64,000 bases of DNA, from contig NZ_FUXA01000007.1 of the NCBI RefSeq assembly GCF_900167085.1, forward strand, positions 1 through 64,000, read 5' to 3'. Source of the stretch: Eubacterium ruminantium. GTDB lineage: Bacteria > Bacillota > Clostridia > Lachnospirales > Lachnospiraceae. The notes under the pieces were generated by a model, which was not told the origin of the DNA, searched no databases, and saw only the letters and a program-made list of their open reading frames with translations. Of this stretch, positions 1 to 8,069 are shown piece by piece; position 1 is the first letter of the stretch, and each line of letters starts with the position of its first letter. Position numbers and translations under genes: made by a program.

Positions 1-222
1 GGGATACTTATGGAGCGATTCTAAGACGATATCCCGATATCTGTCAGCCTTTCGAATCCGTTCTTTCGCCTGGTCTCTTGCCTTGGCAAAGCCATCAGGC
101 TCCATATCCCAATACTTCAGTACCGTCTTGTAATCTATCCCAAGCCGACGGCTTACCTGGGACTTGTTTAGTTTGTTTCGTTTCAGTTCCTGAATCTTCT
201 CGTAGATCATCCAATCTTTCAC
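1..222 (-). CDS. istA: IS21-family transposase IstA, N-terminal part (runs off the window)
   Basis: Minus-strand translation begins VKDWMIYEKIQELKRNKLN and continues through a helix-turn-helix with SQVSRRLGIDYKTVLKYW, typical of the IstA DNA-binding N-terminus of IS21 elements, then runs open to the window edge. A GTG at 222 has a strong Shine-Dalgarno (GGAGGTGAT, 238-230); ATG at 210 is an alternative start. IstA is the DDE transposase that works with the AAA helper IstB, which would lie off the left edge. The element's terminal repeats follow directly upstream of the gene. Family is well supported; only about 70 residues are visible, so activity cannot be judged. Confidence 0.75.
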   Translation of the reverse strand, partial: MKDWMIYEKIQELKRNKLNKSQVSRRLGIDYKTVLKYWDMEPDGFAKARDQAKERIRKADRYRDIVLESLHKYP

Positions 223-267
223 CTTTCTTATCACCTCCGAGGATGAGTATATCCCCAAAGGCGTGAT

Positions 268-340
268 CTATGGAAAATTAAGTGCCGAAACTATGGAAAA
301 TTAAATGCCGTCAGCTATGGAAAATAGTATACCGTTTACA
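268..340. repeat. Terminal repeat cluster of the IS21-type element
   Basis: CTATGGAAAA occurs three times at 268-277, 291-300 and 315-324, each followed by a related tail (TTAAGTGCCG, TTAAATGCCG, TAGTATACCG). Multiple about 23-bp subterminal repeats are the usual transposase-binding sites at IS21 ends. The likely outer boundary is TTTACA at 335-340, because read outward the element then starts with TGTAAACGG, matching the family's TG...CA ends, and because the recombinase reading frame breaks there. The exact boundary is inferred. Confidence 0.6.
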
Positions 341-588
341 GTTTCCTCCTGGGCTTCTTTTTCTTGCATCTTAAGTTCATATCTTTCCAGCTTCTTTTCT
401 GCATCTGCCAGAATCACATCTTTTTTATTCTTATACTCTATGTATTCTGTTTTAGTTATCCTTCTAAACGCAAACGCTTCAAAAGAGTCCCTTAGTTCTA
501 TTTTTATCTTGTTAATAAGACTTGTTTGCTTATCAATATTTTTCTTCAGACTTACTCTTTTGTTACAATAAAAAAGCGGCAAGAACAT
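341..588 (-). pseudogene. Serine recombinase C-terminal fragment, cut by the IS21 element
   Basis: About 80 residues of lysine/glutamate-rich coiled coil (LINKIKIELRDSFEAFAF, then RRITKTEYIEYKNKKD) match the helix-rich segment after the zinc ribbon of large serine recombinases, where a D-G-I-I-T-x-x-E-Y pattern is usual. The frame passes into the IS end at 340 and stops inside it, so the true C-terminus is missing. Upstream, the same frame shows IKTKR and then a stop; that basic stretch is often seen at recombinase N-termini. The catalytic domain is absent, so this is a dead remnant of an integrating element. Confidence 0.5.
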
Positions 589-630
589 ATAATAGTTTCA
601 CCGCTTAGTCTTTATCACATAGGAAACATA

Positions 631-768
631 TTATTTTTTGTGTTCCTTAGCTTTATGATTATTTTGCTTTTTATCGTCAAGGATTATCTTTGACAAGGGA
701 TTGCTGGAGTCTAACGCCTCCAGCTTTTCTATTTGATAAACCTTCTGGCTTTCAAATATACATATCAC
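631..768 (-). pseudogene. Unidentified C-terminal coding remnant
   Basis: On the minus strand an open stretch ends with a lysine-rich tail (QNNHKAKEHKK, stop at 633-631) after EKLEALDSSNPLSKIILDD. Composition and the clean stop look like the C-terminus of a real protein, but there is no start: the frame enters the 3' end of the antitoxin gene near 770. It lies in the 589-773 gap between the recombinase fragment and the toxin-antitoxin pair, so it is probably debris of the same mobile element. I do not recognise the family. Confidence 0.25.
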
Positions 769-773
769 TAAAA

Positions 774-1775
774 TTAACCTAATATTGAATGAATATAGCT
801 CTTCAAACCATCCTCTGATTTTAAATCATACTGTTTTCCTATATACCTAAAATACTCAGTTATTGCCTTCTTAGATATAATCTCATTAGATTTAACATCA
901 TCGCCATAACCTCTTCGAGCATTTACCCAAGGAGTTTCATGATGTGTTATTTTTTCCAGTGTTTTACCACCATACATTCCAAACGTATCAACAACTAAAT
1001 CAATAACCTCTTTCTCTTCAGCAGATAAATTATCTTTCGATCCATTAAATAAAGCAAAACGAGCATCATCTATTGGATTATACTTAAAATCTCTAAACAA
1101 CTCAAAAACCTCATAATATACAGGACCATGTATCCAAGCTCTACAATCCTCTTCAAATATAGGTGTATCATATAATGCTGAGTATATACCCTGAACATAA
1201 TAAAGAAGCTTTTGTAGCATTAATGGAGTTACTTCCTCTAATTTATTAAATATATAAGCTATAACCCCTATCATCTTTGGAGAAATCGAGAATAGTTTTT
1301 CAGTGCTTTCAACAGCCCCGATTGCTTTTCGAAATGCAGTTTCAGATATTTTATCTCTATTATCAAAAAGGCATTTTTTCATGTATTCCGGAGAAGTAAG
1401 CGCAGTCTTTATCACATCTGAATATTCTTTTGATGGTATCTGCCCTTCCAAATATCTAGTAATTGTAATTTCTCCAAATCCAAGAGCAAGCGATAAAGGA
1501 GCTTTTCCAATCTTATATATGCTCATTAATTTCTGTATATCATTAATGCTTACCAACCATTCCGCCTCTCTATACTGTTTATCAATTTCTCTAATATTAT
1601 AATCGAGCAGCCCTGGGAAACTTAATTCTTCGCCACATTCAGAACATATAGCTGTTGTAATCGTAAAACTATACTCTTTGTCTTTTATTATTTTTTTAAT
1701 ATCTTTTTTCTTCAGATAATATTCTACTTCTTTGCGACATCCTATACAGAAGTCTCTTCTTTCCTTCGCTAACAT
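774..1775 (-). CDS. Antitoxin: MqsA-like zinc domain + HTH + Panacea (DUF4065) domain
   Basis: About 333 residues. An N-terminal zinc site has two CxxC pairs (FCIGC and ICSEC) like MqsA/YgiT antitoxins. A helix-turn-helix region follows (KAPLSLALGFGEITITRYL), and a C-terminal Panacea/DUF4065 domain (about residues 175-290) carries LQKLLYYVQG, AWIHGPVY and HHETPW. Panacea domains are established as interchangeable antitoxin domains. The gene follows the toxin by a few bases, so they are co-transcribed and probably co-translated. ATG at 1775 is preferred over 1784 because AAGGAG abuts the upstream ATG and is correctly spaced for 1775. Expected role: bind the MqsR-like toxin and repress the operator at 2212-2283. 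Confidence 0.8.
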   Translation of the reverse strand: MLAKERRDFCIGCRKEVEYYLKKKDIKKIIKDKEYSFTITTAICSECGEELSFPGLLDYNIREIDKQYREAEWLVSINDIQKLMSIYKIGKAPLSLALGFGEITITRYLEGQIPSKEYSDVIKTALTSPEYMKKCLFDNRDKISETAFRKAIGAVESTEKLFSISPKMIGVIAYIFNKLEEVTPLMLQKLLYYVQGIYSALYDTPIFEEDCRAWIHGPVYYEVFELFRDFKYNPIDDARFALFNGSKDNLSAEEKEVIDLVVDTFGMYGGKTLEKITHHETPWVNARRGYGDDVKSNEIISKKAITEYFRYIGKQYDLKSEDGLKSYIHSILG

Positions 1776-1791
1776 ATCAACCATCTCCTTT

Positions 1792-2181
1792 TTATCTAAA
1801 ATAGTAATTTAATGGATAATGTTGTTCATGAAATGAAATCACAATCACATAATTGTTTTCCAACTTGTTAAATTTAATGTAGAGTGAAACTGTCACTTCT
1901 TCAGTTCCAGTTCTCTCCAGCAATTGAACATCCTTTCCAAAAATATATAGCATTTCATGTTCAAATCCAACATGTTCGTTTTGTACTATTTCAGAAAAAT
2001 CCATAACCTCCAAACTCAGTATGATATCTTTTGCTTTAGATTCATCAATAACATAATTAATGAACAAATCAATATTATCCTGTCTTCTACTATTACGATC
2101 CAATCTATATCTGTCTTCAGATACCGCCTTTTTTACATCTGAGAGATATTCTTCAATCTCCTCTTGAGTTATATTATTCAT
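1792..2181 (-). CDS. MqsR-family type II toxin (mRNA interferase)
   Basis: 129 residues when started at ATG 2181, which has GGAGG 8 nt upstream; ATG 2196 has no ribosome site. The order VKKAV, IILSLEVMDFSEIV, GKDV, VSLYIKF and VIVISFHE parallels E. coli MqsR (VKKLV, VIIGLSESDF, the central WQDVY, VYLKITV and VLIVSFKEK), a RelE-fold ribosome-independent mRNA endonuclease. It is longer than MqsR (98 residues) because of the N-terminus and the central loop. The toxin gene comes first and the antitoxin second, as in mqsRA. Identity is by motif alignment only; catalytic residues are not proven. Confidence 0.72.
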   Translation of the reverse strand: MNNITQEEIEEYLSDVKKAVSEDRYRLDRNSRRQDNIDLFINYVIDESKAKDIILSLEVMDFSEIVQNEHVGFEHEMLYIFGKDVQLLERTGTEEVTVSLYIKFNKLENNYVIVISFHEQHYPLNYYFR

Positions 2182-2211
2182 TATTCTATCCTCCATATAA
2201 TCAAATTAATG

Positions 2212-2283
2212 AATGATAGGCTTTTTGGTATTTTCTATCATTAGGATAACCTGATGATAGCATTTTGTCAATACTCTATCATT
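2212..2283 (-). promoter_or_regulatory. Promoter with tandem inverted-repeat operators of the toxin-antitoxin operon
   Basis: On the minus strand TTGACA (2271-2266), a 17-nt spacer and TATCCT (2248-2243) form a sigma-A promoter. Two identical inverted repeats overlap it: TGATAG/CTATCA at 2214-2219/2235-2240 and again at 2255-2260/2276-2281, each with 15 nt between the arms and 41 bp centre to centre. One arm lies in the promoter spacer and another abuts the -10 box, so binding of the antitoxin HTH would block polymerase. The sequence features are direct; identity of the binder is inferred. Confidence 0.65.
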
Positions 2284-2309
2284 GAAATTCTGAATTAGTA
2301 AGAAACTTC

Positions 2310-2402
2310 TTAACTCACCACCCGCAGTTCCGGTGTGAACTTCCACAGTATCTCTATCTTCATGTCTTGACTTACGATTATCTTATCTATAAGTGATGTT
2401 GC
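2310..2402 (-). pseudogene. Serine recombinase extreme C-terminus (remnant)
   Basis: An open minus-strand frame reads LIDKIIVSQDMKIEILWKF and ends at a TAA at 2312-2310. The pattern (L/F)I-x-K-I-x-V and I-E-I-x-W-K-F just before the stop is the usual last strand of large serine recombinases. The frame has no start; it begins at a junction near 2403. It cannot be the missing tail of the fragment at 341-588 without rearrangement, because it lies upstream of it on the same strand. Confidence 0.5.
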
Positions 2403-2403
2403 C

Positions 2404-2667
2404 ATGGAGATAAGCATTTCCAATTATTGGAGAAAAAAGATTTTCAGGCTAAATAAAGATAGTAAAGTGTACATCTCAAAAGAAAATGCAAATTTCCTAC
2501 CTGAATATATAAAAGAAGATGTTATTAACAATGATTTGAAGTTTAGTGTAGGAATCCCTGAATCTTGTGAAGAGCAATATGATGACGGATTAATCATTTT
2601 TGAATTTGTAACTGAAGAATATCCAGATATAAAGTCATACTCCGGAAATAACCCAGACGTTCAATAA
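2404..2667 (+). CDS. Hypothetical protein, possibly a 5'-truncated gene
   Basis: 87 residues, acidic in the C-terminal half (VTEEYPDIKSYSGNNPDVQ), with no recognised domain. The ATG at 2404 lacks a ribosome site and starts exactly where the recombinase remnant on the other strand begins, so the original N-terminus was probably lost at a recombination junction. Codon use looks like its neighbours. The size and acidic character would suit an immunity protein, but nothing shows it. The shared terminator at 2676-2707 lies directly downstream. Confidence 0.35.
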   Translation: MEISISNYWRKKIFRLNKDSKVYISKENANFLPEYIKEDVINNDLKFSVGIPESCEEQYDDGLIIFEFVTEEYPDIKSYSGNNPDVQ

Positions 2668-2675
2668 ATCAAATA

Positions 2676-2707
2676 AAGGTGAAGTCTTAATTTATCGACT
2701 TCACCTT
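2676..2707. terminator. Bidirectional hairpin between convergent genes
   Basis: AAGGTGAAGTC (2676-2686) pairs perfectly with GACTTCACCTT (2697-2707) around a 10-nt loop, between the end of the plus-strand 87-residue ORF and the minus-strand RNase H-like remnant. T-runs are weak on both sides. Confidence 0.6.
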
Positions 2708-2711
2708 ATTC

Positions 2712-3200
2712 TCATGGTTTTATCTGTAAAACCTCATATATGATTTTCTTATCAACATTATTAGCTTTTAGAATCTTTTCAACCTTACTGATACATTCCG
2801 TATAGATTCTATCTTTATAATATTTTTTTCCATCATCAATACTAGTATAAATATCATTTCTTTTCGCAACATTTTCTATATCATTTTCCATGATATAATG
2901 TTTTAGTTTTGGCGACGATTTTCCCCAACACACTTCTATCATTTTTCAATGTTTTTCAATCAAAACATCAAATGCTGACAAAGCATATTCACAATTGATA
3001 CCCTCGCCCCGCATAGCGCCTTTAAATCCCAGCAATGTCGTATCAACAACACATACAGTCATTGGCTTATTCATCTTTTCCAAAGCTTTTTTTACACCAA
3101 TTAACGCCGCTTGATTTGAAGTCGCATCTTTTACTCTTCCATACATAAACTCTTTATGTTCTTTATACTGTAATAGAACTTTTACAAGCCATTCCGAAAA
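2712..3200 (-). pseudogene. RNase H-fold-like gene broken by an in-frame TGA
   Basis: Two stretches, 3146-2946 (66 residues) and 2942-2712 (76 residues), are in the same frame, separated only by TGA at 2948-2946 plus one codon. Upstream the frame stays open to about 3200 (FSEWLVKVLLQYKEHKEF) without a usable start. The joined order TSNQAALIGVKKALEKMNKP, TVCVVDTTLL, then IEVCWGKSSPK follows the RNase HI layout (N-x-R-A-E-L helix, D-S strand, V-x-W-V-K strand). Catalytic acids are not all kept. A promoter lies upstream (-35 TTGAAA 3258-3253, 16 nt, -10 TATAAT 3236-3231). The family call is tentative. Confidence 0.4.
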
Positions 3201-3275
3201 ACAAACACATCAGTTTCGGAAAACAAATAAATTATAACATAGATTATCATGGTTTCAATGTCCCTAGTCAGCAAA

Positions 3276-3315
3276 AAAAGACATATCGTAGCTACTATTA
3301 CGTAACTACGATATG
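3276..3315 (-). terminator. Rho-independent terminator of the PLD-helicase operon
   Basis: CATATCGTAG (3282-3291) pairs with CTACGATATG (3306-3315); on the minus strand the hairpin is followed by a T-run (3281-3274 region, TCTTTTTTTGC). It lies about 50 nt after the helicase stop at 3368. The rest of the 3201-3367 gap holds the promoter of the RNase H-like remnant and a short inverted repeat (TTCCGAAA/TTTCGGAA). Confidence 0.75.
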
Positions 3316-3367
3316 CCATATTTCCTTTTATTTTTATGCTATAGGATGTCGTAAATGGAAAAATATC

Positions 3368-6300
3368 TTACCCATTAACTATATACTGATATATATCCTC
3401 TCTCACCGGTGTTTCCAGCTTCCACTCTATCTCAACCGCGGTCTTATCAGTATTCGGCATAATAAATGGTCTTGTAAATCCTGTAGCTGTCATTCTACCA
3501 AGATAATAGAACTCCTTGGAGATTTTATCGTCTTTATTCTTTCTCACGAAAAGTTCAACATCTATGCCGCGTTCCTTTGCATGAAGGAAGTTCTGAACAT
3601 CCTCCGATTCAACTGTTCTACTTTGCTTTGATATTGCAATGAGTGAGCTGCGGGATGTGAAATGATCCTCATACTTTATAGTGTCCTGAATGTCATCACT
3701 TTTATCATAGTTAATGAATACTGGAAATGTCTTAGTAGCCTTATCATACTTATAACCACCGATATTGAGTGGTACTTCATTATGCTCCCAGTTAAGAAGT
3801 CTACATGCATCTTCATAGGTATACTTCTGATACAGCACCAGCTCTGTATCCTTATAAGTCTTTGAATAATCACGATCGTATCTGTATCTTCCGAATTCAA
3901 GAAGCTCCTTCACAATGTCGTAGAACTCTTTGTTATGAATCATTTTCTGTAGAGGCTTGCTTATCTCAAAGTCACCATCTTGGCTCTTCTCGATAAATAT
4001 ACAATCCTCGTAGGTCTTCTTTCCGGAACCGGATGGGAACTCATTTGTGAGTACATTTACAACACTCTTCACAACCTTGTCCGGGCAGTCCTTGTTGTAA
4101 TTCTCCTTCAGCAAAGTCTTCATCCCCTGAACCAGCGCATCCTTATAAATCAGCATGCGAGATAACATTTCCAGCTCATGAATTCGCTTTCCACTTGCTA
4201 ACTTCTTAGAAATGAATTCAACTATCTTCTCCTCATTTGCGGAAAGCCTTACCTTATAATCTTTCTCATATTTCACAAGGAACTTATAGTATGAACCAAG
4301 GGAATTATTATCGAAAATTCGGAGTAAATCCATTTCACCGTATCTGTCGAAGTCCATCAGGTTTGGAATGCGTCCCAGCTTATATTTCAAATTCTTGTAG
4401 TTTTCTCTGATAAGCTTAATATCACTGAAGTTCGCCGTATCGATTGCAGCATAAATCTTCTTCTTGGATATCTCATCAAAATGAATTGTCGAGATTCCCG
4501 GAATAACCTTCTCTCCCTCAGTAACATAGCGACGGATGTTGTCCTTGTTGTAGGTTCTATCGCCAGAAAGAGCAATCGGAATCATGAAGTTATTCTTATA
4601 ATTAGCAATGAAATCCAGAATAACTACAAAGTCCTTATCATCAGACTTTCTGAGACCACGGCCAAGCTGCTGAACAAATACTATCGGAGACTCCGTAGGT
4701 CGGAGCATTACAACCTGATTCACTTCAGGAATATCTACACCCTCGTTAAATATATCGACTGTGAAAATGTAATCAAGGTATTCACCATGCTTTGTACCAT
4801 CTATATCAACCTGAATATCCTTTGTGAGAAGTTCTATCGCAGCTTCTCTTTCTTCCTGACTGTCTGCACCTGTGAGTGCCTTTGTCTTATATCCCCTATC
4901 ATTAAATATACCACTTAGAGTTTCTGCTTCCTTTCTGGAACTGCAGAAGATAAGTCCCTTCACTCTGTCACCCGAATAACCATAGAAGTTCATTTGCTGA
5001 GTGATATAATCCACTCTCTTGTCAGAAACAAGGAATCTGAAGTTTTCCATTTCAGTTTTCTCGTCAATTACTACACCATCTATTTCCATATCTGTTATGC
5101 CAAAATAATGGAATGGACAGAGGAGATTTTCCTCCATAGCCTGCTGAAGTCTAATCTCAAGAGCAATATTGTGATCAAATGTCGCGAATACATCAAAGTC
5201 ATCTGTTCTTTCAGGAGACGCCGTCATACCAAGCCAGAATTCCGGTTCAAAATATTCCATAATCTTCTGATAACTAGCCGCTCCTGTTCTATGAGCCTCA
5301 TCTATGACGATAGTCTTAAAACAGTCCTTCGGAAACCGCGTCATAACTTCTTCCTTCGACATCATTTGCATAGTAGCAAAAAGAATATCCGTATCAGTAT
5401 CCCTACTATTTCCGGAAAGAAGTCCATAAGTCTTGTTTCGACCAAATACATTTTTATATGACTTCATCGCCTGTTTTGCAATCTGCTCACGGTGGACGAT
5501 GAAAAGAATGCGGTTAGATTTCTTAGCATTATTCTTGAAACCACTCTTCACATTACCATCATTATCACCCATAGCATCACGGAGTCCGAAGGCAGATGCG
5601 TACGTTTTGCCCGTCCCGGTTGCTGAGACCAGGAGTGCTTTAGTCTCACCACGCTCTATTAAAGCCCTTAAATTATTGATAAAGCCCACCTGCATTGAGT
5701 TTGGAGCCAATTTATACTGTTCAAAAGATACAACTTGACCGTTTTTCTCGCCACCGTTATATGTCATATCAGTGACAAGGTTTTGAAGAGCTATCTTCTT
5801 CTGCTTTTTGATAGTTTCATATCTAATACGATATTCTTCTATAAATTCATCATAAGACTTTGTATGATTCGTATCACTCCAAAGCTTGTTAAACTCTGCA
5901 GTGATATTTTTATACATTTCACCTTCTTCAGTAGAAACAAGTTTTGTATTCCACTCTTTATTAACCGCCAGAGCTCTATCAGTCATGTTAGCACTGCCGA
6001 TTATAAATGTATAAGTCTCATCTTTCTTAAAAATATACCCTTTTGTATGAAATCCTATATTTTCTCCACTTTGCACCTGATACATGCGAAGTTCTATATT
6101 TTTAAAACCGGCCAACTTATCAAGTGCCTTCGGATCTGTAAAGTTATTATAGTCAGTTGTCAGGATTCGTCCCGGAATTCCTTTTCTTTCTAACTCTTGA
6201 AAAGTTTGAAGCATTGGCGTAATACCACCTAGAGTTATGAAGGCAACACTAAAAGTAAAGGAGTCACATCTGCGAAGCTCATCTTCGATAGATGTAAGCA

Positions 6301-6424
6301 CCTTTACTCCATTTGTATGATTGTTTGATATGAATTCCGGTTTATATGCAGCACTAGATTTATTTGTTGAATCGATGAATGCAGTCGTTGCACCGGATTT
6401 GATTTTGTCGATATAGTTACTCAT
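3368..6424 (-). CDS. PLD nuclease-DEAH helicase-DUF3427 fusion protein
   Basis: 1018 residues. A phospholipase D-like nuclease domain spans about residues 30-190 with the HxK motif at 126-128 (FHTKGY) and IGSANMT at 142-148. An SF2 helicase core follows: Walker A SATGTGKT (267-274), DEAH (375-378), then VQQLGRGLRKS for motif VI. The last 170 residues resemble DUF3427 (YEDHFTSRSSLIAISKQSR, FYYLGRM). Such proteins are ATP-driven nucleases seen in mobile and defence loci; the substrate here is unknown. It is the last gene of the DUF4417-toxin-immunity-helicase operon, 13 nt after the immunity gene. A truncated homologue lies at 9678-10532; their first 70 or so residues are almost identical. Confidence 0.85.
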   Translation of the reverse strand: MSNYIDKIKSGATTAFIDSTNKSSAAYKPEFISNNHTNGVKVLTSIEDELRRCDSFTFSVAFITLGGITPMLQTFQELERKGIPGRILTTDYNNFTDPKALDKLAGFKNIELRMYQVQSGENIGFHTKGYIFKKDETYTFIIGSANMTDRALAVNKEWNTKLVSTEEGEMYKNITAEFNKLWSDTNHTKSYDEFIEEYRIRYETIKKQKKIALQNLVTDMTYNGGEKNGQVVSFEQYKLAPNSMQVGFINNLRALIERGETKALLVSATGTGKTYASAFGLRDAMGDNDGNVKSGFKNNAKKSNRILFIVHREQIAKQAMKSYKNVFGRNKTYGLLSGNSRDTDTDILFATMQMMSKEEVMTRFPKDCFKTIVIDEAHRTGAASYQKIMEYFEPEFWLGMTASPERTDDFDVFATFDHNIALEIRLQQAMEENLLCPFHYFGITDMEIDGVVIDEKTEMENFRFLVSDKRVDYITQQMNFYGYSGDRVKGLIFCSSRKEAETLSGIFNDRGYKTKALTGADSQEEREAAIELLTKDIQVDIDGTKHGEYLDYIFTVDIFNEGVDIPEVNQVVMLRPTESPIVFVQQLGRGLRKSDDKDFVVILDFIANYKNNFMIPIALSGDRTYNKDNIRRYVTEGEKVIPGISTIHFDEISKKKIYAAIDTANFSDIKLIRENYKNLKYKLGRIPNLMDFDRYGEMDLLRIFDNNSLGSYYKFLVKYEKDYKVRLSANEEKIVEFISKKLASGKRIHELEMLSRMLIYKDALVQGMKTLLKENYNKDCPDKVVKSVVNVLTNEFPSGSGKKTYEDCIFIEKSQDGDFEISKPLQKMIHNKEFYDIVKELLEFGRYRYDRDYSKTYKDTELVLYQKYTYEDACRLLNWEHNEVPLNIGGYKYDKATKTFPVFINYDKSDDIQDTIKYEDHFTSRSSLIAISKQSRTVESEDVQNFLHAKERGIDVELFVRKNKDDKISKEFYYLGRMTATGFTRPFIMPNTDKTAVEIEWKLETPVREDIYQYIVNG

Positions 6425-6437
6425 TCCTATCTCTTTA

Positions 6438-6809
6438 CTATTCTGAAGTAACAGACACTACTTCATTATCATTAACTGCCATATCCAATATTGATAGAAT
6501 CATTTCGTAAACTTCTTTAGTTTCTTCATAATTAAAATTCTTTTTATCATAAAGCAATAAATCTGCTTTATATTCTTCTGGAGATATAATAAATTCTACC
6601 ACGTCATCACCATAAGCACCAACCATTTCATTATAATCTCTCGTAAATCCATTCCAATCATCACCGCTTAAAACAGGATCTCCAAATATATCTTCAATAT
6701 ATCCATTCCATATATGATAAGATACATTTTTATAAGTAATTATCGTTTCTGTTTCACCTTCGTATCCTTCATAATATTTTATGTTATCTTTTATCTTTCC
6801 AGTGTCCAT
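6438..6809 (-). CDS. Putative immunity protein for the adjacent toxin
   Basis: 123 residues, strongly acidic (many D/E; EGYEGETETIITYKN, YNEMVGAYGDDVVEFIISPEEY), with no recognised family. It starts inside the toxin's last codons (26-nt overlap), so the two are translationally coupled, which is the normal arrangement for polymorphic toxin and immunity pairs. The second operon has an unrelated protein in this position (10560-11072), as expected if each immunity protein is matched to its own toxin. Function is inferred from position and charge. Confidence 0.6.
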   Translation of the reverse strand: MDTGKIKDNIKYYEGYEGETETIITYKNVSYHIWNGYIEDIFGDPVLSGDDWNGFTRDYNEMVGAYGDDVVEFIISPEEYKADLLLYDKKNFNYEETKEVYEMILSILDMAVNDNEVVSVTSE

Positions 6810-7299
6810 TATCTAACATCTCCTTTTGTTCATTAGTCTCTGTACCATTTTTTCTTGCACGCACGGCAGCATCCCATACACTTTTAGGCACCCATTTATT
6901 CTTACCACTTGGAGTTTTTCCAACTAATATTTCATGTTGTCGAGGTCTAGGATTGGGACCATGTCCAATACCTGGTTTAATTCGTTCTACAACCCAGGTG
7001 TCTGTTTGATCTATTGGTGCTCCTGGCGTTCGAGTATGCCATCTACTAACATACTTATACTCTCCGCGTTGCCATGTGTATTTAACCTGCTTATATCCTT
7101 GCTTTTCTTGCTCATTAATATTTGAATTCGATGGAATTTTTATAGGAGAACCCTTAGGTAATTCCTTTGTCAAATATTCATGATGTTCCTGAATTTCTTT
7201 CTCATTTTCTGATACAATTTGTGAATATTCCATCTGCTCTGTTGTAGTCTGCGGAGATCCACTTGTACCATTTGTCAATCCACTATCAGAGCTGTGCAT
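6784..7299 (-). CDS. Polymorphic-toxin nuclease domain protein without secretion part
   Basis: 171 residues. An N-terminal Ser/Thr/Gln-rich linker (about 1-70) precedes a compact C-terminal domain: YKYVSRWHTRTPGAPIDQ, TWVVERIKPGIGHGP, KNKWVPKSVWDAAVRA, EMLDNGHWKDK. This pattern is like the C-terminal toxin domains of CDI/WapA-type proteins (I think the type-47 toxin group, not certain). No signal peptide, RHS, filamentous or YeeF part is present. The ATG overlaps the DUF4417 stop as TAATG with AGAGAGGTGAT upstream, so it is made together with DUF4417. This linkage is repeated in the second operon at 11531. Confidence 0.65.
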   Translation of the reverse strand: MHSSDSGLTNGTSGSPQTTTEQMEYSQIVSENEKEIQEHHEYLTKELPKGSPIKIPSNSNINEQEKQGYKQVKYTWQRGEYKYVSRWHTRTPGAPIDQTDTWVVERIKPGIGHGPNPRPRQHEILVGKTPSGKNKWVPKSVWDAAVRARKNGTETNEQKEMLDNGHWKDKR

Positions 7300-8069
7300 T
7301 ATCTATCACCTCTCTTTCTAGAAGAATTCCTTTGTTTAAGACTATTATCAGGAATTATTACTTTTATTCCCTTTTCAATTGCGTAGTTAAATATTTTTAA
7401 AGCTTCTTTATCATCCTTACACACATCGTATACTATTATCGCTTCAAGATGTAGATGATCCACTGTATATTTAACCGCCTCAATCAAGTACTCTCGTTCA
7501 ACTAGATTATCAATAAAACCTTTTGTACTAAAAGCAACTACTGTACATTTTTCTAAGCCATCAAGATAAAACCATAAACTATTAACTGTTGGATATGTGA
7601 TATTAGGAATCACTATTGCATTCATCTCAATAGCAAGCCATAATGAAACCACTCTAGCTTTTTTTATTCTGTAATTGTTTTCTATATCATCTACGTCACC
7701 AAGCTCACTATAATCAGGGGAAATAAAAAATCTAACACCTCTGAATCTTTCTTTAAACCACTCTAGTCTTTTTTCGTCATTATAGTATATCGCATTATAA
7801 AGACCGTCCTTTCCATCGAATACATCATCATAATTATAGAAAGCTACTGCTGTAAATGGAGTTTTCCTGTATTCAGCCTTATTAGGATATAACGCAATAT
7901 AATCAGGATATACCTTCGTATTACATATTATTTCTGGAAGATCATGCCTTCCAACCGAGTGTGTTTTATTTGTATAACGGAGATATTGTAGATTTAGCAG
8001 TTTTTGTAAATCCTTGGGAACCGCCACCCTCTCACCATACTCATTGGTGTGATATTCATACCTTTTCAT
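7299..8069 (-). CDS. DUF4417 domain protein
   Basis: 256 residues. FFISPDYSELGDVDD, VSLWLAIEMNAIVIPNITY, LWFYLDGLEKCTVVAFSTKG and LEAIIVYDV follow the DUF4417 order (P-D-x-S near the middle, a helix, I-P-N/T strand, F-x-G-I/L-x-x-x-x-x-V-A-x-S-T-x-G). DUF4417 is common on Firmicutes mobile elements and its activity is not established. It is the first gene of the operon (AAAGGAGG before ATG 8069) and its stop overlaps the toxin start. The partner at 11531-11928 is a diverged homologue, so DUF4417 is a constant part of the module; it may carry or chaperone the toxin (inference). Confidence 0.65.
   Translation of the reverse strand: MKRYEYHTNEYGERVAVPKDLQKLLNLQYLRYTNKTHSVGRHDLPEIICNTKVYPDYIALYPNKAEYRKTPFTAVAFYNYDDVFDGKDGLYNAIYYNDEKRLEWFKERFRGVRFFISPDYSELGDVDDIENNYRIKKARVVSLWLAIEMNAIVIPNITYPTVNSLWFYLDGLEKCTVVAFSTKGFIDNLVEREYLIEAVKYTVDHLHLEAIIVYDVCKDDKEALKIFNYAIEKGIKVIIPDNSLKQRNSSRKRGDR

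Noticed and set aside
4481-4918. Plus-strand ORFs opposite the PLD-helicase gene (also 4994-5461 and 5735-6193)
   Set aside because: They lie antisense to a clear 1018-residue gene with all helicase motifs, have no homology features and are shadows.
7299-8069. DUF4417 protein as a secretion or phage tail protein
   Set aside because: No signal peptide, membrane helix or tail motif is visible, so a delivery role is only a hypothesis.
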